NCBI GenBank assembly: GCA_013215375.1
Contig: JABSRB010000009.1
Span: 45,341-109,340, forward strand
Direction: 5' to 3'
Length of the DNA stretch: 64,000 bases
Source: Oceanospirillaceae bacterium
GTDB taxonomy: Bacteria > Pseudomonadota > Gammaproteobacteria > Pseudomonadales > Balneatricaceae
Below, one piece after another: positions 49,218 through 57,722 of this stretch (positions are counted from its first letter, which is position 1; every line of letters begins with the position of its first letter). The notes beneath the pieces are model-generated. The model saw only the letters and a program-made list of their open reading frames with translations. It had not been told where the DNA came from and did no database searches. Position numbers and translations under genes: made by a program.

Positions 49218-50231
49218 ATGAAGTTTGCAGAGAAACCAACTCAATCTGCTGAATATTTACGCCAGGCGATACCGCTTATGGTTAAATATAAAATTCCGCC
49301 CAATCCTTTAAATTATGCCCTTTGGTATACTTATGTATCTAAACGCGCCCCCGAATTAAACATCCAACTAGAAAAAGCGCTCGACACCTATGGCACTTGT
49401 CCTACATTAATTTGTGAGCAAATGTTTCGCGAGCATATGATCAAGGATGAAATTAACAGCGCAGATGGTTTCCAAACTAAAGTCGTTGGATTAGTCAATG
49501 AGCTGCACAATAAAGCCGGTATAGCCAGCCAGTGCGCCTCAGAGTTCCAAGAGGTACTTAAACATAGCCTCATGGAGCTGCGTAACGAGAAGAGCAAAAT
49601 ATCCAAAGAAAAGATCATTGAAAGCCTCTCTGCGAACACCAACAGCATCAGTCAATCCAACCTTGCTTTTCAAGCGCAAATTAGTGCAGCTCAAGCTGAA
49701 ATTGAACAACTTAAAAAAGAGCTCACCAGCACCAGCAATGACCCACGTGTTGACCCTGCTACTAAATTATTCAATCGCCAAGTATTTGAATCAGAGATAG
49801 AGCAGCTAGCGCAATTACCCGACGAGACTATTGCCAGTATTTGTATTTTTGAACTCGATAATTTTCAAGATTTTAACGAAAATTACGGTCAAAAAATGGG
49901 CGATAAAATTATCTTATTCATCGCCAATCTGCTTAACAACCAATGCAAAACCCCCTCAATGGCGATACGCTATTCAGGCACCCGCTTTGCAATGATTTTA
50001 CTTGGCACAGACATTATCCAAGCCACAGAAATTGCCGAGTCAATGCGCAAAAAAGTCGAGTCTATTCGTCTGCGCCAAAAGAACGCCAACGCCATCAACA
50101 ATACATTAACGGTTTCATTCGGCGTCTGCCAAAAGCGTGAAGAAGATACTGGAGACACTTTAACTGCACGCTCACTTAAAGCGCTAAGAAGAGCCAAAGA
50201 TAGTGGTCAAAACCGCGTAGTATTAGGCTAA
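49218..50231 (+). CDS. GGDEF-domain protein with degenerate active site
   Basis: 337 aa, cytoplasmic. The N-terminal region (YLRQAIPLMVKYKIPPNPLNYALWYTYVS split over about 14-41) is a helical domain shared with a Pseudomonas diguanylate cyclase subgroup; a coiled coil (about 140-172) precedes the GGDEF fold. D214 and N220 of the first metal motif remain, but the GGDEF signature reads SGTRF (253-257), losing the catalytic acid pair. It probably lacks cyclase activity and may act as a receptor or scaffold. AAGAAGGG precedes ATG. Confidence 0.88.
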   Translation: MKFAEKPTQSAEYLRQAIPLMVKYKIPPNPLNYALWYTYVSKRAPELNIQLEKALDTYGTCPTLICEQMFREHMIKDEINSADGFQTKVVGLVNELHNKAGIASQCASEFQEVLKHSLMELRNEKSKISKEKIIESLSANTNSISQSNLAFQAQISAAQAEIEQLKKELTSTSNDPRVDPATKLFNRQVFESEIEQLAQLPDETIASICIFELDNFQDFNENYGQKMGDKIILFIANLLNNQCKTPSMAIRYSGTRFAMILLGTDIIQATEIAESMRKKVESIRLRQKNANAINNTLTVSFGVCQKREEDTGDTLTARSLKALRRAKDSGQNRVVLG

Positions 50232-50269
50232 CTCTTCTTTTACTTCCCCTTTTATAGTCAATAACCCAA

Positions 50270-50418
50270 TACGCTCTTTGGCATTGCCTGCAGGGATGCA
50301 GGTACACAAAATTTGTCGGGAACAAAATTCTGCCATGCCACTTACGTTTACCGGTCATCCTGACCATATACGCTCTTTGGCATCCATGCCACCGCGTTAT
50401 ACAGGTCATCCTGACCAT
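50270..50418 (-). repeat. Terminator-linked repeat, family A copy 3 (composite)
   Basis: Read on the minus strand it has two modules. The first, nearest the gor terminator, is GGTCAGGATGACC + TGTATAACGCGGTGGCAT ... GCCAAAGAGCGTAT. The second starts with the same palindrome, has the core AATTTTGTTCCCGACAAAT (plus 50311-50329) and the same GCCAAAGAGCGTAT end. The palindromes are at 50404-50416 and 50353-50365. Confidence 0.78.
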
Positions 50419-50445
50419 AAAAAAAGGCTGATAATCAGCCTTTTT
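50419..50445 (-). terminator. Intrinsic terminator of gor
   Basis: GGCTGA-TAA-TCAGCC stem flanked by A7 and T5, so it can work on both strands. On the minus strand it ends the gor transcript and is followed by AT and repeat A3. Confidence 0.85.
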
Positions 50446-50466
50446 ATACGTAGCAGCTAGTCAATA

Positions 50467-51828
50467 CTAAGACCTAGTAGCAGTCCTCATAGTGACAAAC
50501 TCTTCAGCCGCTGTTGGATGAATACCAATGGTTGAGTCAAACACCGCTTTAGTCGCTCCCGCTTTTAATGCGATGGCGATACCTTGAATGATCTCGCCAG
50601 CTTCAGGTCCTACCATATGCACACCCAGCACTTTATCGCTGGCTTTATCGACGATCATCTTCATCAATGTGCGCTCATCACTGCCAGATAAGGTATGTTT
50701 CATCGCTCTAAAGTCACTCACATACACATCAATATTGTCATATTGCTCACGTGCCTGCTCTTCAGATAAACCCACAGTTCCAATGTTTGGCTGACAGAAA
50801 ACGGCCGTGGCTATCAAGTCATAATCAACGTCGGCATTACTGGCATCGTTATAGAGGTGATTAACTAACGCCATCCCCTCGGCAAGTGCCACAGGTGTTA
50901 ATTGTATGCGATCAATAACATCACCGAGTGCATAAACAGATGGCACAGATGTCTGGAAGTTATTATTAACCACAATCGCGCCATTCGCCGCCTGCTCAAC
51001 ACCCAACGCCTCTAGACCAATACCTTCAACCTTTGGCTTGCGACCCGTGGCATACATCACACAATCCGCTTCAATCTGCTGACCGTCGTTAGTGCTGATT
51101 AGCAGTGAGCCGTCCGCTTGCTTTTCAATCGAGGTAATATCGCAATTGAAATTCAAGTTAACATGCTTTTTCGCCACTTCTTTGGCGGTAAACTCACGCA
51201 CTTCCTGATCAAAGCCACGCAGGAATAAATCACCGCGGTAAATCAAGTCTGTTTTAGCGCCAAGGCCGGCAAATATACCGGCGAATTCAACCGCGATATA
51301 ACCGCCGCCAACCACCACGGCACGCTTTGGAAACTCATCTAAGAAAAATACTTCATTAGAGCTAATGATGTGCTCTTTGCCAGGAATATCAGGTATAAAT
51401 GGCCAGCCGCCGGTCGCCACTAAAATGCGCTCAGCAGTATACTGTTTACCCGCTACTTCAACCGTGTGCTCGTCAATCATCACACCGCGACCAGTGATCA
51501 AAGTGCAGCCAGAGTTAACCAACATGTTCTTATAAATACCATTGAGTCTTTCGATCTCTTTGGTTTTATTATCGCGCAGTGTCGGCCAATCAAAGCGAGT
51601 CTCACCGACGCTCCAACCAAAACCTTGCGCCTCTTGAAAATCATCGGCATAGTGCGATGAATAAACAAACAATTTTTTCGGTACACAACCTACATTGACA
51701 CAAGTACCACCTAGGTATAAATCTTCAGTGATGGCTACTTTTACGCCTTTTGCAGCCGCCATTCGCGCCGTGCGAACACCACCTGATCCAGCCCCTATTA
51801 CAAATAAATCAAAATCAAAATCTGCCAC
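50467..51828 (-). CDS. gor: Glutathione-disulfide reductase
   Basis: 453 aa, E. coli 450. FAD motif [17 protein letters not shown]; redox disulfide in [18 protein letters not shown] domain [23 protein letters not shown]/dimer motif YALGDV; C-terminal catalytic [12 protein letters not shown]. It keeps the cytosolic glutathione pool reduced. Its two-cysteine active site separates it clearly from sthA in this window. Confidence 0.95.
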   Translation of the reverse strand: MADFDFDLFVIGAGSGGVRTARMAAAKGVKVAITEDLYLGGTCVNVGCVPKKLFVYSSHYADDFQEAQGFGWSVGETRFDWPTLRDNKTKEIERLNGIYKNMLVNSGCTLITGRGVMIDEHTVEVAGKQYTAERILVATGGWPFIPDIPGKEHIISSNEVFFLDEFPKRAVVVGGGYIAVEFAGIFAGLGAKTDLIYRGDLFLRGFDQEVREFTAKEVAKKHVNLNFNCDITSIEKQADGSLLISTNDGQQIEADCVMYATGRKPKVEGIGLEALGVEQAANGAIVVNNNFQTSVPSVYALGDVIDRIQLTPVALAEGMALVNHLYNDASNADVDYDLIATAVFCQPNIGTVGLSEEQAREQYDNIDVYVSDFRAMKHTLSGSDERTLMKMIVDKASDKVLGVHMVGPEAGEIIQGIAIALKAGATKAVFDSTIGIHPTAAEEFVTMRTATRS

Positions 51829-52003
51829 TACTTTATCTCCTGCTAATCGCTAAAATCAATACGAGGTAATTCTACTCGTTGCACATAGTCAATTTCCAAT
51901 AAATTTCAGCTATGAAATCTATAGCTATTACGTATTAAATATCGAACTGGTTTCAATTGCTGCTAGAATACCTGAAAATCCGCAACCACTGGTAGCTATA
52001 GCG

Positions 52004-52819
52004 ATGAAAATAATATCATTTAACGTAAATGGTTTACGTGCCCGCCCCCACCAAATGGCCGAGCTAATTAAGATCCACAGCCCCGATGTTATCGGCATTC
52101 AAGAAATCAAAGTACACGACGACGAATTCCCCGTTGAGATGATTACCGATTTAGGTTACCACGTAGACTTTCACGGCCAAAAAGGTCACTACGGCGTCTG
52201 CCTTATTTCAAAAAAGCCGGCTTTATCTATCCAGAAAGGTTTTAAGACTGATGAGGAAGATGCGCAGCGTCGTATGATCATCGGTCAATACGAAAGCGAT
52301 AAAGGTAATATTGTCACAGTGCTTAACGGTTATTTTCCACAGGGAGAAAACATTGCGCATGAAACTAAATTTCCCGCCAAGAAAAAGTTCTATGAAGACT
52401 TACAAATCCATTTAAATGAACACTGCAATGTCAGTGAAAACGTCATCGTCATGGGCGATCTCAATATCTCCGCGCAGGACATGGATATAGGCATCGGTGA
52501 GCCCAATCGTAAACGTTGGCTCAAAACAGGCAAAGCCAGCTTTCAGCCGATTGAAAGAGAATGGCTAGACACCTTATTTGGCTGGGGCTTACAAGACACC
52601 TACCGCCTACATCATCCAGAGGCAGACCAGCGCTACAGCTGGTTTGACTACCGCTCTAAAGGCTTTGCAGATGAGCCCAAACGCGGCCTGCGTATTGATG
52701 CAGTATTGGCGACACCAAGCTTGTACGAAAAATGCAGCGCTGCAGAAATTGATTATGATATCAGAGCGATGGAGAGACCTTCTGACCACGCGCCGATATG
52801 GGCCGAGTTTGATATTTAA
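52004..52819 (+). CDS. xthA: Exodeoxyribonuclease III
   Basis: 271 aa, E. coli 268. MKIISFNVNGLRARP, QEIKVHDDEFP (Mg-binding Glu), MGDLNISAQDMDIG and the final SDHAPIWAEF (catalytic D-H) are the EEP-family motifs. AP endonuclease and 3'-exonuclease in base excision repair. No strong ribosome site precedes the ATG. Confidence 0.95.
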   Translation: MKIISFNVNGLRARPHQMAELIKIHSPDVIGIQEIKVHDDEFPVEMITDLGYHVDFHGQKGHYGVCLISKKPALSIQKGFKTDEEDAQRRMIIGQYESDKGNIVTVLNGYFPQGENIAHETKFPAKKKFYEDLQIHLNEHCNVSENVIVMGDLNISAQDMDIGIGEPNRKRWLKTGKASFQPIEREWLDTLFGWGLQDTYRLHHPEADQRYSWFDYRSKGFADEPKRGLRIDAVLATPSLYEKCSAAEIDYDIRAMERPSDHAPIWAEFDI

Positions 52820-52822
52820 AGC

Positions 52823-53011
52823 TTAGCTCGAGCTAGCATCACTGGGTATTTGGTCTGTATCTCCTAAATACTCAGGGTGTTGATCAAACCATTCTGTGTA
52901 GAACAATTGTGTTGCAGGTCCTGCGTTACTCTCATCGGCACTGACCTTAAACACTAACATCATCAGCTGATTTATTGGTAAATCGTAATGATGAATATAG
53001 CCTGCCCCATA
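52823..53011 (-). pseudogene. C-terminal remnant, probably of a LysR-type regulator
   Basis: A 62-codon minus-strand frame with no start, ending TAA at 52823-52825. It reads YDLPINQLMMLVFK, then ATQLFYTEWFDQHPEYLGD. The EWFDQHPEYL segment is shared at DNA level (33 of 37 bases, 52858-52894 versus 53735-53771) with the end of the lysR gene 0.9 kb away. The LP-x-LMxLVF pattern also suits a LysR effector domain. Stop codons cut it off upstream. Confidence 0.5.
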
Positions 53012-53026
53012 TTACTTGTGTAATTT

Positions 53027-53575
53027 TTAAGTGCTATGAATTAATCTGTCGCATTCATCAACTCTCAATACTTCATCTAGATAAAATTTTGAATCCTCGT
53101 ATATGAAACGAAGGCCTTCACAATATCCAATAGCTCCCCCCCATTTTTCAAATGACTCTTCCGCAGATAATTTAACAGCACCTAATTCAAGAATCCCTCC
53201 ATGGGAAATAATCAAACATTTCTCATTATCTGGTAGCTGTTTGACTATCTTTTCCCATAAATTAGCTTGTTCAAGAGCGAAAGTGTTACTTAGTTGTTTA
53301 TGAGAACAAATATTACTAATTTCTGAAAAGGAGCAGGGCCAAGATATTTCATGTGAAACACTTTCTGGTAGCATCCCTAGCTCTTTTATTTGGTAGTCGA
53401 CACTATAGCCCATAGCAATTGCGGTTTCGTATCCTCGGTCTTTTAGGCTGGTAAATACTTGTGAGTACCCCGCCGCTATGCTGCCAACAGATCTAGCCAA
53501 ACTCACTCCTGCTTGATTGAGATGAGTACCTGGCTTTTTCCTCATAGCATGTCTTCTAATTTCCAATATACGCAT
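53027..53575 (-). CDS. Histidine phosphatase superfamily protein
   Basis: 182 aa. The catalytic RHA motif is at the start (LEIRRHAMRKK) with the second His in LIISHGGILELG, the phosphoglycerate-mutase-like fold. Between them, FTSLKDRGYETAIAMG supplies the usual arginine. The gene is more AT-rich than its neighbours and is bracketed by a 37-bp direct repeat, suggesting recent arrival. Substrate unknown. The ribosome site is weak (AGAAG). Confidence 0.78.
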   Translation of the reverse strand: MRILEIRRHAMRKKPGTHLNQAGVSLARSVGSIAAGYSQVFTSLKDRGYETAIAMGYSVDYQIKELGMLPESVSHEISWPCSFSEISNICSHKQLSNTFALEQANLWEKIVKQLPDNEKCLIISHGGILELGAVKLSAEESFEKWGGAIGYCEGLRFIYEDSKFYLDEVLRVDECDRLIHST

Positions 53576-53726
53576 TTAGATTATTTCTTCTCTTTTTAAA
53601 AATCACTCTATATTACAAGGCGTAGGCTTGCCAAATAAGAGCTTAAGAGCACAAGGTTTAGCTGATTTTTCGGCTCGACGATTAATGGACATGCACATTT
53701 TCTACTGAATAAGCAGTAATGAGTAT

Positions 53727-54665
53727 CTAGAGACTATCTTCTAAATACTCAGGATGCTGATCAAACCACTCAATAATTAACCTCTTGAATATCTGTAACT
53801 TTTTTGGCAAGTGTCGCTGTGATGCATGAATCACCGCCATCTGGTGAAAATAAAAACACAACTTAGGTAACACCACCTCTAGCTCACCGCTTTTCACTAA
53901 ATGGTCGACGCTATACCAAGGCAAGTTAGCGATACCCACTCCCTGTAAAGCCAATATCTTAGCACTGGCGTATTTACTGGTCGCGATATTACCAGTGACT
54001 AATACTTCAGTAGCGCCCTCTGTAGTATGGCCCCCTCTTTCATCTGCAGAATGTTCCCTATACAGCCACATATTCCAATCCTGCTGATGGCTGTTCAAAA
54101 TACAATTATACTGGTGTAATTGATTAACGGCGGTTAATGCTGAAGATTGCGCCAGATATCCAGGGCTAGCCACTAATACATTGCGCACTTTACCGAGGGA
54201 TTTTGCCACCACCAGCTCAGGCAGTGTTTCAAATGCGCGCAGAGCGATATCGTTCTCGCCACTGGCCATATCATACGCTTGGTTGGAGAAGTTAAGTTCA
54301 AGCTCAACTTTAGGGCATAACTCCCGGTATTTTGGCAGTAGATCGACAATGATTCTGTCACCAATAGAGATGGGTGCGGTAAATCTTAACAGGCCGCTGA
54401 CATCCTGAGTCATGTCTGTTAACTCACGTTCCACATTATTCGCCAGAGAAAATATTTTTTGTGATTCGCTATACAATTTTTGCCCCGCTTCACTCATGCG
54501 GATCACCCGAGTAGTGCGATGCAATAACACGACTCCCAACTGCGTCTCTAACTTCTGCACATGGCGACTAATCAACCCCTTCGACACTTGCAACTGCTCA
54601 GCCGCCGCCGAAAAACTGCCGGTACTGACCACCGCTACATAACTTTGTAAATACGCTAAATTCAT
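53727..54665 (-). CDS. LysR-family transcription regulator
   Basis: 312 aa. N-terminal winged HTH: FSAAAEQLQVSKGLISRHV and LGVVLLHRTTRVIRMSEAG. The effector domain follows with LRFTAPISIGDRI. The CrgA-like subgroup of LysR regulators looks like this. ATG 54665 has AAGGGG upstream; an in-frame start at 54695 is less likely. It is divergent from the SDR gene at 54976, which is its likely target. Confidence 0.92.
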   Translation of the reverse strand: MNLAYLQSYVAVVSTGSFSAAAEQLQVSKGLISRHVQKLETQLGVVLLHRTTRVIRMSEAGQKLYSESQKIFSLANNVERELTDMTQDVSGLLRFTAPISIGDRIIVDLLPKYRELCPKVELELNFSNQAYDMASGENDIALRAFETLPELVVAKSLGKVRNVLVASPGYLAQSSALTAVNQLHQYNCILNSHQQDWNMWLYREHSADERGGHTTEGATEVLVTGNIATSKYASAKILALQGVGIANLPWYSVDHLVKSGELEVVLPKLCFYFHQMAVIHASQRHLPKKLQIFKRLIIEWFDQHPEYLEDSL

Positions 54666-54857
54666 TACCACCCCTTGATAATTTAGATGCCGCACAACTT
54701 ATTACTATTAAAGATCGCCGAGGCAACGCCTTTCGCGTCGCGAGCCTTCACTTACGGATGCGGAGTATTCCTCGTTACTTTTGGCTCTTGCAAATTTACC
54801 CCCAAGGGGCAGGGAATTAAACCCTTGATGATTTAGGCTCCGCCTATTCATCTCTAT

Positions 54858-54885
54858 TAAACCCATTATTGCAACAATGGGTTTA
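54858..54885. promoter_or_regulatory. 28-bp palindrome, candidate operator
   Basis: TAAACCCATT-A-TTGCAA-C-AATGGGTTTA has one mismatched pair. It lies in the lysR-SDR divergent region, 90 bp before the SDR start, where no transcript should be ending, so operator is more likely than terminator. The same 310-bp region has an imperfect direct repeat CCTTGATRATTTAG (near 54674 and 54823). Confidence 0.45.
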
Positions 54886-54975
54886 TTTTACGCTGTTTTT
54901 CAAGTCTTTAAAGCTGCTTATACTCGTTATTAGTCATTCTTGAACAACAAACTAAACAAACCAAAGGGAACACTC

Positions 54976-55587
54976 ATGAAAATTGTCATCATCGGCGCCA
55001 GTGGTACCATCGGCAGTGCAATAGTAACGGCTCTAAAAGAGCAACATCAAGTCATACCCGTAAGTCGCAACAGTACCGACTACCCAATGGATATTGAGGA
55101 CCCCAATAGCATCAGGCAAGTGTTAACGAACATACATAGTCAATACGGCGCCATAGACGCACTCATTTGTGCCGCAGGCAGCGTCGCTTTTAAACCTTTT
55201 TCACAACTAGAAGATTTAGACTGGCAACTGGGAATTAACAACAAACTGATGGGGCAGATAAACTTGGTGAGGATAGCTAGTGACTATTTAGCCGCTGATG
55301 CCTCCATCACGCTAACGTCTGGAATACTCGCTGAAGAGAATATAGTAACAGGGGTAAGCGCCGGCACAGTCAATGCCGCCCTTCATGGTTTTGTTACAAG
55401 TGTAGCACCCGTACTTGCCAGCCAATTACGTATCAACTGCGTCTGCCCTACGGTGCTAGAGGAATCCATGCAGATTTATAGCGATTATTTCCCAGGCTTT
55501 GTACCGGTGAGCGCACAAAAAGTTGCCCTGGCTTATCTACGATCTGTATTGGGTATCGACACTGGACAAATAATTAAAGTCTATTAA
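54976..55587 (+). CDS. Short-chain dehydrogenase lacking the YxxxK motif
   Basis: 203 aa. Nucleotide motif IIGASGTIGSAIV at the N-terminus, LICAAGSVAF, and TLTSGILAEENIVTGVSAGTVNAALHGF split at the site where classical SDRs have YxxxK; both Tyr and Lys are absent, as in a known short atypical SDR group. Then CPTVLEESM and YFPGFVPVSAQKV. The start at 54976 follows AAAGGGAACACTC. Reaction unknown; likely regulated by the divergent LysR protein. Confidence 0.85.
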   Translation: MKIVIIGASGTIGSAIVTALKEQHQVIPVSRNSTDYPMDIEDPNSIRQVLTNIHSQYGAIDALICAAGSVAFKPFSQLEDLDWQLGINNKLMGQINLVRIASDYLAADASITLTSGILAEENIVTGVSAGTVNAALHGFVTSVAPVLASQLRINCVCPTVLEESMQIYSDYFPGFVPVSAQKVALAYLRSVLGIDTGQIIKVY

Positions 55588-55593
55588 TAATTA

Positions 55594-55618
55594 CAGCCCT
55601 GCAATTGCTGCAGGGCTG
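55594..55618. terminator. Hairpin between convergent SDR and trpA
   Basis: CAGCCCTGCA-ATTGC-TGCAGGGCTG, a perfect 10-bp GC-rich stem without a T-run on either side. It separates two convergent genes and probably terminates or stabilises both transcripts. Confidence 0.6.
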
Positions 55619-55636
55619 ACAAAGCATCAAATGGAA

Positions 55637-56419
55637 TTACTTCACACTCAACAACTCATCCGCTTTGGCAGCAAACTCCGCCATACCGCCTTGCTGAAAA
55701 GCGCGTAAAAAGGCACTACCGACCACGGCAACATCCACTAAGCCGACGATACCTTTAACATCTTCTGCACTGGCAATACCAAAACCCAACGCCAATGGTA
55801 CATCGGTGAACTGGTTTATCTCACCCAAATAACGCTGCAATTCCTCACGCGCGCTCTGGCTGTCAGACCCCTGCCCGGTGACGCCTTTGCGACTCACGCA
55901 ATAGATTAAACCTTGGGCTTGCTCGCTGACAAACTCAATCCTCGATTTCTCCATGCCTGGAATAATCAACCAAATCGGATTTACCTTGGCCGCCACTAAG
56001 GGTGCTGCCATTTTATGATGATCAATCGGTAAATCGGGAATGACGATACCGGCAATATTGCCCGACATATCACTACCTAATTCTTCAAAGCCGTATTGCA
56101 CCAGAGGATTTAAGTAGCTCATCAACAACACTCTAGCATTGGGATACGCTTTAGCTAAAGCCGAGATATCGGCAATACACTGCTTTAACTTAGGCTTGCT
56201 TTGCAGGGCTACATGACAGGCCTTGGTAATGACCGGTCCATCTGCCACAGGATCTGAAAATGGAAACTGCACCTCAAGTATTGCAGCCCCTTTATCCAGG
56301 AGGGTTTTCATCATTTGTAAACTTTCATCGATACTGGGGTAGCCATATATCACATGAGTCATCAGCAAAATAGACTTAGTTTGACGCTCTTTTTTGATAA
56401 ACTTTGCAAGTTCAGTCAT
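55637..56419 (-). CDS. trpA: Tryptophan synthase alpha subunit
   Basis: 260 aa. It cleaves indole-3-glycerol phosphate. Catalytic E49 and D60 are present in EVQFPFSDPVADGPVI; the phosphate site has SRKGVTGQGSD. The residues around E49 (EVQFPF rather than E-L-G-x-P-F) differ from the common proteobacterial form. GGAGTAATAAC precedes the ATG, 4 bp after trpB. No trpF or other trp gene is near. Confidence 0.92.
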   Translation of the reverse strand: MTELAKFIKKERQTKSILLMTHVIYGYPSIDESLQMMKTLLDKGAAILEVQFPFSDPVADGPVITKACHVALQSKPKLKQCIADISALAKAYPNARVLLMSYLNPLVQYGFEELGSDMSGNIAGIVIPDLPIDHHKMAAPLVAAKVNPIWLIIPGMEKSRIEFVSEQAQGLIYCVSRKGVTGQGSDSQSAREELQRYLGEINQFTDVPLALGFGIASAEDVKGIVGLVDVAVVGSAFLRAFQQGGMAEFAAKADELLSVK

Positions 56420-56423
56420 GTTA

Positions 56424-57644
56424 TTACTCCTGCGCTAAATAGCTGTGTAGGAATTCATTAAACGGCTTATCGTCAAGCGCTTTAGCGATAGTGAAAATAT
56501 CTTTATCGCCGCGACCAGAGATATTAATAACGATGCGCTGACTGCTATCTAATTTAGCAGCTTCTCGTAATCCACCTGCTACCGCATGTGAAGATTCAAG
56601 TGCTGGGATAATACCTTCAGCTCTAATCAATGTTTTTAATGCCGCGATAACTTCTTCATCATTGGCACTGGTCATACGCACTAAACCACGATCGCCCAGA
56701 TCCGCTAAAATAGGGGATACACCCACATAATCTAGACCTGCAGAAATCGAATGAGTAGGCGCTAATTGCCCTTGATCATCTTGCAAGAATTTAGTGGCAT
56801 ACCCTTGGGAGATACCAAATTTTGCCTGATCAGTGTTGAAACGTTTAGCGTGATCGCCTGGGCCATCACCGCGCCCACCGGCTTCTACTCCGATCAATTC
56901 AGTATCTGTGCCGACAAACGGCAACATAATACCGCAAGCGTTAGAGCCACCGCCGACACAGGCATAAATTTTATCGGGCATCGCACCAAACTGTGCCATG
57001 GCCTGCTCTTTAACTTCTTCACCAATTACCGATTGAAAACCTGCCACCATCTCTGGGAAAGGCTCACAACCACAACTAGTCCCTATTAAGTAGTGGGTAT
57101 CTTCATAACTTGAGGTCCAATCGCGTAGCGCTTCATCTAAAGCATCGGTCAGTGTTTGCGATCCAGTCGTCACCGGGATAACCGTAGCGCCGAGCTGCTT
57201 CATCCAAAATACGTTGGGGTACTGTCTGGCAATATCCTTTGCACCCATGTAGATAGTGCACTCAAGGCCTAATCGGGCACTGATCAAGGCAGTGGCAACA
57301 CCATGTTGACCGGCACCGGTCTCAGCGATGACACGTTTTTTACCCATGCGCTTGGTCAATAAGCCCTGACCAATAACATTATTCATCTTGTGCGCGCCAG
57401 AGTGATTCAGATCCTCACGCTTTAAATAAATCTGTGCGCCGCCAATCTGCTTAGTAAGGTTAGGACAGAAAGTCAGTGGCGTTGGCCGCCCTGAATATTC
57501 CTGCATCTCCTTCTTCACACTGGCAATAAAACTCGGATCAGCCATTGCCTCACGGTAATGCTTCAATAGCTCCTGCTGAGAAGAGTATAAAATTTCGGGA
57601 ATAAAGCTCCCGCCGTATTGACCAAAATACCCCTGATCGCTCAT
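56424..57644 (-). CDS. trpB: Tryptophan synthase beta subunit, atypical
   Basis: 406 aa PLP enzyme. Lys86 in HSGAHKMNN forms the Schiff base; ETGAGQHGVATA, CVGGGSNACG and EGIIPALESSHA are conserved. The GxxPHPYP-type region reads GTSCGCEPFP, and the N-terminus (YFGQYGGSFIPEILY) resembles Bacteroidetes-type TrpB more than the usual gammaproteobacterial one. It may be a second or horizontally acquired synthase. GAGGTTATC precedes the ATG; the candidate TetR operator lies just upstream. Confidence 0.92.
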   Translation of the reverse strand: MSDQGYFGQYGGSFIPEILYSSQQELLKHYREAMADPSFIASVKKEMQEYSGRPTPLTFCPNLTKQIGGAQIYLKREDLNHSGAHKMNNVIGQGLLTKRMGKKRVIAETGAGQHGVATALISARLGLECTIYMGAKDIARQYPNVFWMKQLGATVIPVTTGSQTLTDALDEALRDWTSSYEDTHYLIGTSCGCEPFPEMVAGFQSVIGEEVKEQAMAQFGAMPDKIYACVGGGSNACGIMLPFVGTDTELIGVEAGGRGDGPGDHAKRFNTDQAKFGISQGYATKFLQDDQGQLAPTHSISAGLDYVGVSPILADLGDRGLVRMTSANDEEVIAALKTLIRAEGIIPALESSHAVAGGLREAAKLDSSQRIVINISGRGDKDIFTIAKALDDKPFNEFLHSYLAQE

Positions 57645-57665
57645 GATAACCTCTGTATTATTTAT

Positions 57666-57684
57666 TAACTAAACGGTATAGTTA
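57666..57684. promoter_or_regulatory. Candidate TetR operator between trpB and tetR
   Basis: TAACTAAACGGTATAGTTA: 16 of 18 non-central bases are palindromic (TAACTA-x-AC-N-GT-x-TAGTTA). It is centred in the 78-bp gap between divergent trpB and the TetR gene, the classical place for a TetR dimer site. Control of trpBA by the TetR protein is inferred. Confidence 0.6.
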
Positions 57685-57722
57685 AGTTAATCGTTTTTCA
57701 TACGCAGGTCAAGGGGAAATTT

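Noticed and set aside
22799-50418. CRISPR-like interpretation of family A repeats
   Set aside because: Copies are kilobases apart, in both orientations, with no spacer array and no cas genes.
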